From contig JBIRBF010000014.1 of NCBI GenBank assembly GCA_044326505.1, positions 1 to 24,210 of the forward strand: a DNA stretch of 24,210 bases. Reading direction: 5' to 3'. The notes beneath the pieces are model-generated. The model was not told the origin of the DNA, searched no databases, and saw nothing but the letters and a program-made list of their open reading frames with translations. The translations under genes were made by a program, and so were the position numbers. Shown here piece by piece: positions 8,028 through 14,099 of the stretch; position 1 is the first letter of the stretch; the number at the start of each line of letters is the position of its first letter. The DNA is from JACJWR01 sp044326505. GTDB taxonomy: Bacteria > Actinomycetota > Actinomycetes > S36-B12 > UBA10799.

Positions 8028-9054
8028 GTGCCAGGTCCTTTCGGCCGATGAGCGAGGCGAGCTGCTGCTCCACCGCTTCCACCCGCTCAGGCGGGAAGGC
8101 GCGGTTGAGGTCGTGGGCGCGGACGAACTCCTCGAACGTCTCGGCGGTGGTGTGCTGCGGGTGGAAGCCGAAAACTTCGCGCATCCGGGTGGTGTCGACC
8201 CCTCGACCATAGGTCAGGAAGCGCACCTGCTCCGGCGAGAAGTCCGCCAGGCCCGCCCGGCGAACGGCCGCACCCACGAGCCCGACGAACGGGCTGGGGA
8301 TGGGCGCGATGGGTCGTCCCGCTCGCCGAGCCGCCTGTGAAAGCAGCAGGACACCGTCACCGGCCACGTTGAACGTGCCCGGGTGATCCTCGACAGCGGC
8401 GCGGCGCAGTACCTCGAGCCCATCGTCCTCATGGACGAACTGCAGCCGAGCGTCGTAGCCCAGCACCGTGGGGATGATCGGCAGCGAGAAGTACGACGTC
8501 ATCGGTGTATCGACCTGCGGGCCCAGGAAGTTGGCGAATCGAAGCTTGGTGACAGCCACGTCGGGTCGCCGACGGGCGAAGCCGCGGACGTAGCCACCAA
8601 CCTCCACCGAATCCTTGGCCCAGCCCGAGGACGGTGGGTGCTTTGGCTCCATCTCCTCGGTGAACATGGCTGGATCCTTGGGCCCGGACCCGTACACGGC
8701 GGTGGTCGACTTGACGATCAGCCGCTCCAGCGTGGGCGCCTTCTGGCACGCGGCGAGCAACTGCATGGTGCCGATGACGTTGATCTCTTTCATCGACATC
8801 CGCCCACCGGCCTGCACCGGTGTCGCGATCACGCCCATGTGCACCACCGTGTCCACCGAAGCCGCCCTGATCACCTTCGAGATGATCGGGTTGCGGATGT
8901 CGGCCCGCACGAACTCAGCCCCCCCGATGTCGCCGCGGGGCGGGATCACGTCCACGCCGATCACTCGTTCGACATCGGGCTCCCCGGTGAGGATGCGAGC
9001 CATCCGCCCGCCGAGGTAGCGCGAGACTCCGGTGACCAGCACGACACGGGACAT
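8020..9054 (-). CDS. Atypical NAD-dependent epimerase/dehydratase (extended SDR, Rv0501-like)
   Basis: A 344-residue Rossmann-fold SDR. The N-terminus has VLVTGVSRYLGG (residues 5-16), where Arg replaces the middle Gly of the usual TGxxGxxG. D35 after strand 2 suggests NAD binding, and KSTTAVYG (115-122) is the active-site serine/threonine strand. The usual YxxxK pair aligns with W145-A-K-D-S149, so both catalytic residues appear to be replaced. The protein may therefore bind nucleotide without classical epimerase chemistry. A strong AAGGAG lies 5 nt before ATG 9054. It sits between the 32-residue basic protein and the acyltransferase, as in mycobacteria where the homologue is labelled galE2. 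I would not assume a UDP-glucose epimerase activity. Confidence 0.86.
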   Translation of the reverse strand: MSRVVLVTGVSRYLGGRMARILTGEPDVERVIGVDVIPPRGDIGGAEFVRADIRNPIISKVIRAASVDTVVHMGVIATPVQAGGRMSMKEINVIGTMQLLAACQKAPTLERLIVKSTTAVYGSGPKDPAMFTEEMEPKHPPSSGWAKDSVEVGGYVRGFARRRPDVAVTKLRFANFLGPQVDTPMTSYFSLPIIPTVLGYDARLQFVHEDDGLEVLRRAAVEDHPGTFNVAGDGVLLLSQAARRAGRPIAPIPSPFVGLVGAAVRRAGLADFSPEQVRFLTYGRGVDTTRMREVFGFHPQHTTAETFEEFVRAHDLNRAFPPERVEAVEQQLASLIGRKDLAHA

Positions 9055-9102
9055 TGGGACTCCTTCGCGAACTCGGGCGGACGGCGGGCGCGGTGAGCGG
9101 CG

Positions 9103-9201
9103 CTACTTCTTGTTGCGGCGCTGGACGCGAGTCTTGCGCAGGAGCTTGCGGTGCTTCTTCTTTGCCATGCGCTTGCGGCGCTTCTTGACGACCGATCCCA
9201 C
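9103..9201 (-). CDS. 32-residue basic protein, AURKAIP1/COX24-domain type (Rv0500B-like)
   Basis: A very short gene with an excellent GGAGG five bases before GTG 9201. The product is 32 residues, roughly half Lys or Arg, with the recognisable cores VVKKRRKRMAKKKHRK and LLRKTRVQRRNKK. It matches the tiny AURKAIP1/COX24-domain proteins that lie beside proC and the excisionase-like gene in actinomycetes. The composition is typical of ribosome- or RNA-associated peptides, and related proteins have been found bound to the small ribosomal subunit. It is easily missed because of its length. It lies 48 bp upstream of the epimerase on the same strand. Confidence 0.88.
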   Translation of the reverse strand: MGSVVKKRRKRMAKKKHRKLLRKTRVQRRNKK

Positions 9202-9295
9202 AGGATCCTCCGGGTGCTCTCAGACGGACACGACGACCTAACCCCCTCAGACTACGCAGGAAGAGGCCAGAACGTGGACGCAGGTGGCGGCGGTG

Positions 9296-9505
9296 TCAGC
9301 CAGCGGCGTTGAAGGACTTGCGCAGGAAGTCGTGCACCGCACGCTCGGGCACACGGAACGACCTGCCCACCCGGATGGCCGGCAGCTCGCCGGAGTGGAC
9401 CAGCCGGTACACGGTCATCTTCGACACGCGCATGATCGCCGCGACCTCGGCAACAGTCAGGAAGCGCACCTGCGGCAGCGGGTCGTGCTGGTCGTCCGAG
9501 GCCAT
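9296..9505 (-). CDS. Excisionase-type MerR-like helix-turn-helix protein (Rv0500A-like)
   Basis: A 69-residue DNA-binding protein. The core FLTVAEVAAIMRVSKMTVYR is a winged-helix/MerR-type HTH, followed by LVHSGELPAIRVGRSFRVPE (the excisionase/BldC wing) and a short C-terminal helix. ATG 9505 is the family start; the open frame further upstream encodes unrelated Cys/Arg-rich sequence. The family includes Streptomyces BldC-type developmental regulators and mycobacterial Rv0500A. It is a stand-alone gene with no integrase nearby, so a chromosomal regulator is more likely than a phage excisionase. Two palindromic sites lie in its upstream region. Confidence 0.88.
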   Translation of the reverse strand: MASDDQHDPLPQVRFLTVAEVAAIMRVSKMTVYRLVHSGELPAIRVGRSFRVPERAVHDFLRKSFNAAG

Positions 9506-9562
9506 ATAGCGGAGCTCTCTCTGAGGGATCAGGCGCGGCGCGGGGCCGCTGCGGCGTGCATC

Positions 9563-9576
9563 GTCACAGTAGTGAC
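9563..9576. promoter_or_regulatory. GTCAC-N4-GTGAC dyad over a possible -10 box of the HTH gene
   Basis: Five-base arms 9563-9567 and 9572-9576 are perfect inverted repeats. On the minus strand the site contains TACTGT (9571-9566), a TANNNT-type -10 candidate about 60 nt upstream of the HTH start. Overlap of dyad and -10 box suits a repressor or autoregulation, but this is inferred. Confidence 0.4.
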
Positions 9577-9603
9577 ACCGGCGCCGAGGGCGCAGGCAAC
9601 TAC

Positions 9604-9613
9604 CACAATTGTG
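9604..9613. promoter_or_regulatory. CACAATTGTG palindrome upstream of the HTH gene
   Basis: A perfect 10-bp palindrome, AT-rich at its centre compared with the surrounding GC-rich DNA. It lies about 100 bp upstream of the HTH start codon and 40 bp past the acuC stop. It could be a second regulator site. No further copy was noticed in the window. Confidence 0.35.
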
Positions 9614-9625
9614 CGACCTGACCCG

Positions 9626-9646
9626 CGACCGGCACTCCACCGGTCG
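9626..9646 (-). terminator. Hairpin after acuC, candidate terminator
   Basis: CGACCGG (9626-9632) and CCGGTCG (9640-9646) form a 7-bp stem with a 7-nt loop, starting 8 bp past the acuC stop in the direction of transcription. There is no U-tract. It would separate the TetR-proline-acuC unit from the HTH gene. Confidence 0.45.
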
Positions 9647-9653
9647 GTCGGGC

Positions 9654-10847
9654 CTACATGCCGAAGGTGTCGTCGTGGATACCCAGATGCCCGAAAACGG
9701 CCCGTCGAGTTGCCGCGATGGCTCGGTCGTAGGGGTTGCTGGGGTCGGTTCGGCCGTCCCACGTGCCCATCGGGGTCGGTCGACCGTCGGTCATCCGTCC
9801 CGGGGCGGGGCGGCCGATGGCCACCTGGACGAACTCCGAGAAGGCGCCAGGCACGGGCGTATCCGGTTCGATCGGCGCGCCGAAGGCGATCGCCGTCAGG
9901 TGCGTCCAAGCCCGCGGCACCACGTCGACCCACTCGTATCCGCCACCACCGACCGCCACCCACTTGCCATCGGCGTACGTGTGCGCGTACTCGTGGATGA
10001 GTTCGTAGGACCTGCGCTGGCCATCGATGCTCAGGGCAAAATGAGCCAGCGGATCATCGGCGTGGCTGTCGCACCCGTGCTGCGACACCAGGATCTGCGG
10101 CTCGAACGCTTCTAGCACGTCTGGCACGACGGCTTCGAAGCCGCGCAGCCACTTCTCGTCGGCGGTTCCCGGCGGCAGAGCAAGGTTGACCGCCGTGCCT
10201 TCGGCACCGCGACCGCCGACCTCGTCGGGGAATCCGGTGCCCGGAAAGAGCGTCCGGCCGGTCTCATGGATCGACACCGTGAGCACCCGCGGATCGGCCC
10301 AGAAGATGTTCTGCACACCGTCGCCGTGGTGCACGTCCACGTCGATGTAGGCGATGCGTGAGAAGCCCTGGTCGAGCAGCCAGGCGATGGCCACGGCGAT
10401 GTCGTTGTAGACACAGAAGCCACTCGCGGAATCCCGGGCGGCGTGGTGCAGCCCGCCAGCGATGTTGACGGCGTGCAGATGGGAGCCGCTGGCCACCGCC
10501 GCGGCTGCCGCCATCGTCGCGCCGGCGATATGCAGCGAGGCATCGTGCATCCCTGCGAACGCCGGCACGTCCTCGGTGCCGATGCCCCGATGCAGGTCGA
10601 GGTAATGCAGGTCCTCGGACGCCTGCCGCACGGCGTCGACGAAGTCCGGCGAATGCACGCGCAGGATGTCGGCCACGTCGGCCGGCTCGATCGGCTCGAT
10701 CAGCTCCGCGCCCGGGGCCTCGAGCAGGCCGAAGTCGCGCACCAGGCGGTAGGTGAGCTGCTGTCGGATCGGTGCCATGGGATGGCCGGGGCCGAAGTCA
10801 TAGGCCCGCAGCCGGTCGTCCCAGACGAACGCCGCTTTACCGGTCAT
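9654..10847 (-). CDS. acuC: AcuC-type class I-like deacetylase
   Basis: A 397-residue zinc-dependent deacetylase of the arginase/HDAC fold. AcuC in Bacillus deacetylates and thereby activates acetyl-CoA synthetase. The catalytic set is intact: GGLHHAARDSASGFCVYND (H134-H135), IDVDVHHGDGVQ (D171, H173 zinc ligands), QHGCDSHADDPL (D260 zinc ligand) and GGGGY (Tyr304). A C-terminal tail of about 70 residues (TPMGTWDGRTDP-SNPYDRAI) follows, as in actinobacterial members. ATG 10847 overlaps the proC stop as ATGA, so it belongs to the proline operon. The protein substrate is unknown; acetyl-lysine on metabolic enzymes is inferred. Confidence 0.9.
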   Translation of the reverse strand: MTGKAAFVWDDRLRAYDFGPGHPMAPIRQQLTYRLVRDFGLLEAPGAELIEPIEPADVADILRVHSPDFVDAVRQASEDLHYLDLHRGIGTEDVPAFAGMHDASLHIAGATMAAAAAVASGSHLHAVNIAGGLHHAARDSASGFCVYNDIAVAIAWLLDQGFSRIAYIDVDVHHGDGVQNIFWADPRVLTVSIHETGRTLFPGTGFPDEVGGRGAEGTAVNLALPPGTADEKWLRGFEAVVPDVLEAFEPQILVSQHGCDSHADDPLAHFALSIDGQRRSYELIHEYAHTYADGKWVAVGGGGYEWVDVVPRAWTHLTAIAFGAPIEPDTPVPGAFSEFVQVAIGRPAPGRMTDGRPTPMGTWDGRTDPSNPYDRAIAATRRAVFGHLGIHDDTFGM

Positions 10848-11701
10848 GTGCCACCGGCGAGCTGTTGCGAGCGGTCGCGGGCGGCCTCCATCGCGGTGAC
10901 GAACGCGGCCCGGACCTTGTGGTCGTCGAGTTGGCGGATCGCCGCCACGGTGGTGCCCGCCGGCGAGCTCACGTTCTCCCGCAGGACCGTCGGGTGCTCG
11001 CCGGTTTCGCGCAACATGGTCGCCGCGCCTACCAGGGTCTGCACCACGAGCTCGTTGGACAGGCTCCGCGGCAGGCCGAGCAGCACGCCGGCCTCGATCA
11101 TCGCCTCGACCACGTAGAAGATGTAGGCCGGCCCGGAGCCGGAGATCGCCGTGACCGCATCCAGATAGCCCTCGGGGACTTCGACAACCCGGCCCACCGA
11201 GCTGAGCAACTGCGCGGCGCGTGCCAGGTGCGCTGCGTCGCAGGTCTGGCCGCCGGCGAGCGCCGACATCCCCTGGTCCACCAGCGCAGGGGTGTTGGGC
11301 ATGACGCGCACCACGGCGTGGCCGGCGGGCAGATGGTCAGCGATGGTCGCGCACGTGATGCCCGCGGCGAGTGAGATCACCAGCGAGTCCGGCTTGATGA
11401 TCGGCGCCACCTCGCCGAGCAGCGCTGCCATGTCCTGCGGCTTGACCACCAGCAGCAGGGTGTCCGCCAGCCGGGCCGCCGCGGCGTTGTCGAGCACCCG
11501 CACGCCGAAGCGCGCGCGAATCTGCTCGGCCCGGTCGGCCCGCCGTTCCGTGATGATCAACTCGTCGGCCGAGATGCCGCTGCGCAGCAAGCCGCTCAGC
11601 AGCGCCTCGCCCATGACTCCCGCGCCGAACACCGCGATCGTGCCGGCCTGCTGTGCGCCCGCGGCGGCAGCGCCTTCCTGCGGCTCGTTGACCTCGGCCA
11701 T
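10844..11701 (-). CDS. proC: Pyrroline-5-carboxylate reductase
   Basis: A 285-residue cytoplasmic enzyme that reduces P5C to proline with NAD(P)H. It has the Rossmann motif IAVFGAGVMGEALLSGLL (22-39) and the central VRVMPNTPALVDQGMSAL. The C-terminal dimerisation and P5C-binding domain contains AISGSGPAYIFYVVEAM and ENVSSPAGTTVAAI. An Ala/Gln-rich extension of about 20 residues precedes the first strand. The start is 3 bp after the proline dehydrogenase stop, and the end overlaps acuC by 4 bp. Being co-transcribed with the enzyme that runs the opposite oxidation is unusual and is discussed as a finding. Confidence 0.95.
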   Translation of the reverse strand: MAEVNEPQEGAAAAGAQQAGTIAVFGAGVMGEALLSGLLRSGISADELIITERRADRAEQIRARFGVRVLDNAAAARLADTLLLVVKPQDMAALLGEVAPIIKPDSLVISLAAGITCATIADHLPAGHAVVRVMPNTPALVDQGMSALAGGQTCDAAHLARAAQLLSSVGRVVEVPEGYLDAVTAISGSGPAYIFYVVEAMIEAGVLLGLPRSLSNELVVQTLVGAATMLRETGEHPTVLRENVSSPAGTTVAAIRQLDDHKVRAAFVTAMEAARDRSQQLAGGT

Positions 11702-11704
11702 GGC

Positions 11705-12631
11705 TCAGCCGGAGCTCACCAGCGAGCGGAGGAACAGCGACATGTTGGCCGGCTTCTCGGCCATCCGGCGCACCATGTACCCGTACCACTCCTCGCCATA
11801 GGGCACGTAGACGCGCATCTTCTCGCCCTGCGCCGCCAGCCGGCGCTGCTCCTCGGGACGCACGCCGTGCAGCATCTGGTACTCGTACTCGCCCCGCTGG
11901 CGATGCGCGCGCACGGCGAGCGCCTCGGCGATCTCGATCAGGCGCGGATCGTGACTGGCGATCATCGGGTAGCCGTCGCCGCTCATCAGGATCTTCAGGC
12001 ACCGCACGTAGGACAGGTCCACGTCGGAGCGGCTCTGAAAGGCGACCGATTCAGGCTCGCGGTAGGCGCCCTTGCAGAGCCGGACCCGGGAGCCCGCGTA
12101 GGAAAGGTCCCGGCAGTCCGCCTCGGTGCGGTACAGGTATGCCTGCAGCACGGCGCCGGTCTGGGGGAAATCCTGCCGCAGGGTCCGCAGCGTCTCGAGC
12201 GTGAGGTCGGTCGTGGTGTGGTCTTCCATGTCGAGCGTCACCGTCGTACCCACTGCAGCGGCCGCCGACGCGATCACGTGAGCATTCTCCGTGGCAATCC
12301 GGGCGCCGTCGGGCAGCGTCTGACCCACGGCCGACAGCTTGACAGACACCTCGGCGACGCCGGCCAGGCCGGCATCATCCAGGCCGCTCAGCAGGTCGAG
12401 GTAAGCGTCGCGGATAGCGTCGGCCTGCTCGATGTTGACCGTGTCTTCGCCCAGGTGGTCGACCGTGCTCAGCATGCCCGCGTCAGCTAGCTCCGCCGCT
12501 ACCCGGACGGCATCCGCGGTGGTCTCCCCGGCCACGTACCGCTCGACCACCGACCGGGTGACCGGCGTGTTCGCGGCGATGTTCTTCAGACCCTCGCTGC
12601 GCGACGCCATGAGCAGCGTTTGGCGGATCAT
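11705..12631 (-). CDS. Proline dehydrogenase, monofunctional
   Basis: A 308-residue FAD-dependent TIM-barrel enzyme that oxidises proline to P5C and passes electrons to the membrane quinone pool. Motifs of the PutA/PRODH barrel are VSVKLSAVG (95-103), TLDMEDHT (132-139), VRLCKGAYREP (183-193), MIASHD (223-228), YEYQMLHGVR (249-258), VYVPYGEEWYGYMVRRMAEKP (split here as 274-284 and 285-294) and the paired Arg 288-289. There is no P5C dehydrogenase domain and no such gene in the window. ATG 12631 directly abuts the TetR stop (0 bp), so it is co-transcribed with and probably controlled by that regulator. Confidence 0.93.
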   Translation of the reverse strand: MIRQTLLMASRSEGLKNIAANTPVTRSVVERYVAGETTADAVRVAAELADAGMLSTVDHLGEDTVNIEQADAIRDAYLDLLSGLDDAGLAGVAEVSVKLSAVGQTLPDGARIATENAHVIASAAAAVGTTVTLDMEDHTTTDLTLETLRTLRQDFPQTGAVLQAYLYRTEADCRDLSYAGSRVRLCKGAYREPESVAFQSRSDVDLSYVRCLKILMSGDGYPMIASHDPRLIEIAEALAVRAHRQRGEYEYQMLHGVRPEEQRRLAAQGEKMRVYVPYGEEWYGYMVRRMAEKPANMSLFLRSLVSSG

Positions 12632-13213
12632 CTAGGCACCTCCGGGGAGCGGGATGGATGGGTCGAGCCAGGCCTGAATCGTCGGCGCGACGATCCGCAC
12701 TAGATCGTCCTCGGACATGGACGCCAGAGGCTCGAGGCGAGTGATGTAGCGGTTGGCGGCCACGCCCACCAGGTAGCTCGAGATGAGCGAGACCCGCAGC
12801 CTGGCGTCGGGCACGCCGATGTAGCGGACCAGCCGATCGATCATCGACTGCTCGACGAACGTGCGCAGGCCGGCCGTTGCCTTGGTCGACGACGCACCGG
12901 CCTTGAACAGCACCATCAGGTCCTCGCGACTCTCCTCGTCCGAGAGCGCGTCAAGGGTCGCGCGGGTGAGCCGCTCGCCCATCCCCTCGAGGCCCGGCGC
13001 CGCCAGTTCCGGCACCGCGGTCGCAGGGTCGAAGGGAAGCTTCATGGCAGCTGCGAACAGCTTCTCCTTCGAGCCCCAGTAGCGGCTCACGACCTCCGGC
13101 GCGACGCCGGCGGCCGCCGCCACACCCTTGACAGTTGTGCGGACATAGCCCTTACTGCGGAAGGCGACGCGGGCAGAGTCGAGTACTGCTTCGCGAACGT
13201 CATCGGAACTCAT
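12632..13213 (-). CDS. TetR-family transcriptional regulator of the proline/acuC operon
   Basis: A 193-residue one-component repressor. The N-terminal HTH domain spans residues 5-55, with ARVAFRSKGYVRTTVKGVAA and the recognition region GVAPEVVSRYWGSKEKLFAA. The all-helical C-terminal ligand domain (60-190) resembles the TetR_C group common in actinomycetes. It heads a tight unit: TetR stop abuts proline dehydrogenase, then proC, then acuC. There is no Shine-Dalgarno sequence. A TAGGGT box six bases before the ATG suggests a leaderless transcript, and a 20-bp dyad overlaps the spacer, consistent with autorepression. The effector is unknown; proline or P5C are guesses from context. Confidence 0.88.
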   Translation of the reverse strand: MSSDDVREAVLDSARVAFRSKGYVRTTVKGVAAAAGVAPEVVSRYWGSKEKLFAAAMKLPFDPATAVPELAAPGLEGMGERLTRATLDALSDEESREDLMVLFKAGASSTKATAGLRTFVEQSMIDRLVRYIGVPDARLRVSLISSYLVGVAANRYITRLEPLASMSEDDLVRIVAPTIQAWLDPSIPLPGGA

Positions 13214-13219
13214 GGCCCA

Positions 13220-13225
13220 ACCCTA
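13220..13225 (-). promoter_or_regulatory. Candidate -10 box (TAGGGT) for leaderless TetR transcript
   Basis: TAGGGT reads on the minus strand at 13225-13220, followed by exactly six bases and then ATG 13213. The +1 would therefore fall on the start codon itself. There is no ribosome binding site and no recognisable -35 box. Confidence 0.55.
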
Positions 13226-13227
13226 GG

Positions 13228-13247
13228 CCCATGAGGCCATCCATGGG
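13228..13247. promoter_or_regulatory. CCCATG-N8-CATGGG dyad, candidate TetR operator
   Basis: Perfect 6-bp arms (13228-13233 and 13242-13247) flank an 8-bp spacer. The site is 15-34 bp before the TetR start, immediately upstream of the proposed -10 box. Size and position fit autoregulation by the adjacent TetR protein. Confidence 0.5.
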
Positions 13248-13274
13248 GAGCTGTCGACCGGGTCGCGGCAACCG

Positions 13275-14099
13275 TCAGTGTGCGACGAGGTGCAGCCGCG
13301 CGAACGCCAGGGCCTCTGCCAGGTCGGCCTCTCGGGCAGCCCGGTTGGGCGCCTTGCGGGTGGTCACCTCGACCACCACCGAACCGCTGAAGCCTCGGGC
13401 CGCCAGGCCCTCGAGCAGGTCACCGCAGGGTTGGTTGCCGCGGCCGGGGATCAGGTGCTCGTCGCGCGATCCGCCGGTCCCGTCGGCCAAGTGGATGTGC
13501 GTCAGGGAGTCACCGAGGTCATCCGCCATGGCCACCGCGTCGGTGCCGCTCACGGCGGTATGCGACAGGTCGATGGTGGTGTGCGGGTAGTCCTCGTCGC
13601 GGTTGTCCCAGCCGGGCGCGTAGGCGGCGAGCTCGCGGGAGCGCGCACGCCACGGGTACATGTTCTCGACGGCGAATCGGACTGCGGTCTCGTCGCCCAT
13701 ACGGACCAGCCCGCGGACGAAGTCCTTCGCGTAGTCGCGCTGCCACCGGAAGGGCGGGTGCACCACGACCGTGTCGGCGCCCAGCTGCTCGGCCGCGTCC
13801 TGGGCCTTGACCAACTTCTCCCAGGGGTCAGTCCCCCACACCCTCTGGGTCACCAGCAGGCACGGCGCGTGCACGGCGAGGACCGGAATCTCGTAGGTGT
13901 CCTGCAACCGCTTGATGGCATCGACGTCCTGGCTCACTGCGTCGGCCATCACCATCACCTCGACGCCGTCGTAGCCCAGCCGGCTGGCCATCTCGAAGGC
14001 CGCCGCCGGGCTCTCCGGGTAGACCGACACGGTGGACAGCGCAACCTTGGCCGGGGCGGCCTGGGGCACGTCAGGGTCGGGGGGCTGGCGGGTGGTCAT
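13275..14099 (-). CDS. Sugar-phosphate isomerase/epimerase-like TIM-barrel protein (Rv0498-like)
   Basis: A 274-residue member of the xylose-isomerase-like/AP-endonuclease-2 TIM-barrel superfamily. Likely metal-ligand positions are conserved: VENMYPW (E145), TIDLSH (D177, H180), THIHLADG (H203), DEHLIPGRGN (H215) and VVVEVTTR (E244). The first barrel strand begins at about residue 18 (KVALSTVSVYP). ATG 14099 overlaps the ATPase stop as ATGA. In mycobacteria the homologue lies close to ppx1. The substrate is not known for this group, so the name is a superfamily label only. It is the last gene of the ppx-ATPase-isomerase unit. Confidence 0.85.
   Translation of the reverse strand: MTTRQPPDPDVPQAAPAKVALSTVSVYPESPAAAFEMASRLGYDGVEVMVMADAVSQDVDAIKRLQDTYEIPVLAVHAPCLLVTQRVWGTDPWEKLVKAQDAAEQLGADTVVVHPPFRWQRDYAKDFVRGLVRMGDETAVRFAVENMYPWRARSRELAAYAPGWDNRDEDYPHTTIDLSHTAVSGTDAVAMADDLGDSLTHIHLADGTGGSRDEHLIPGRGNQPCGDLLEGLAARGFSGSVVVEVTTRKAPNRAAREADLAEALAFARLHLVAH

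Noticed and set aside
9055..9102. Transcriptional break between the 32-residue gene and the epimerase
   Set aside because: The 48-bp gap has a strong AAGGAG but no clear hairpin or -10 box, so co-transcription is more likely.
9296..9505. Phage excisionase or remnant of an integrated element
   Set aside because: No integrase, attachment-site repeat or phage gene is nearby, and the gene is in a conserved chromosomal neighbourhood shared with mycobacteria.
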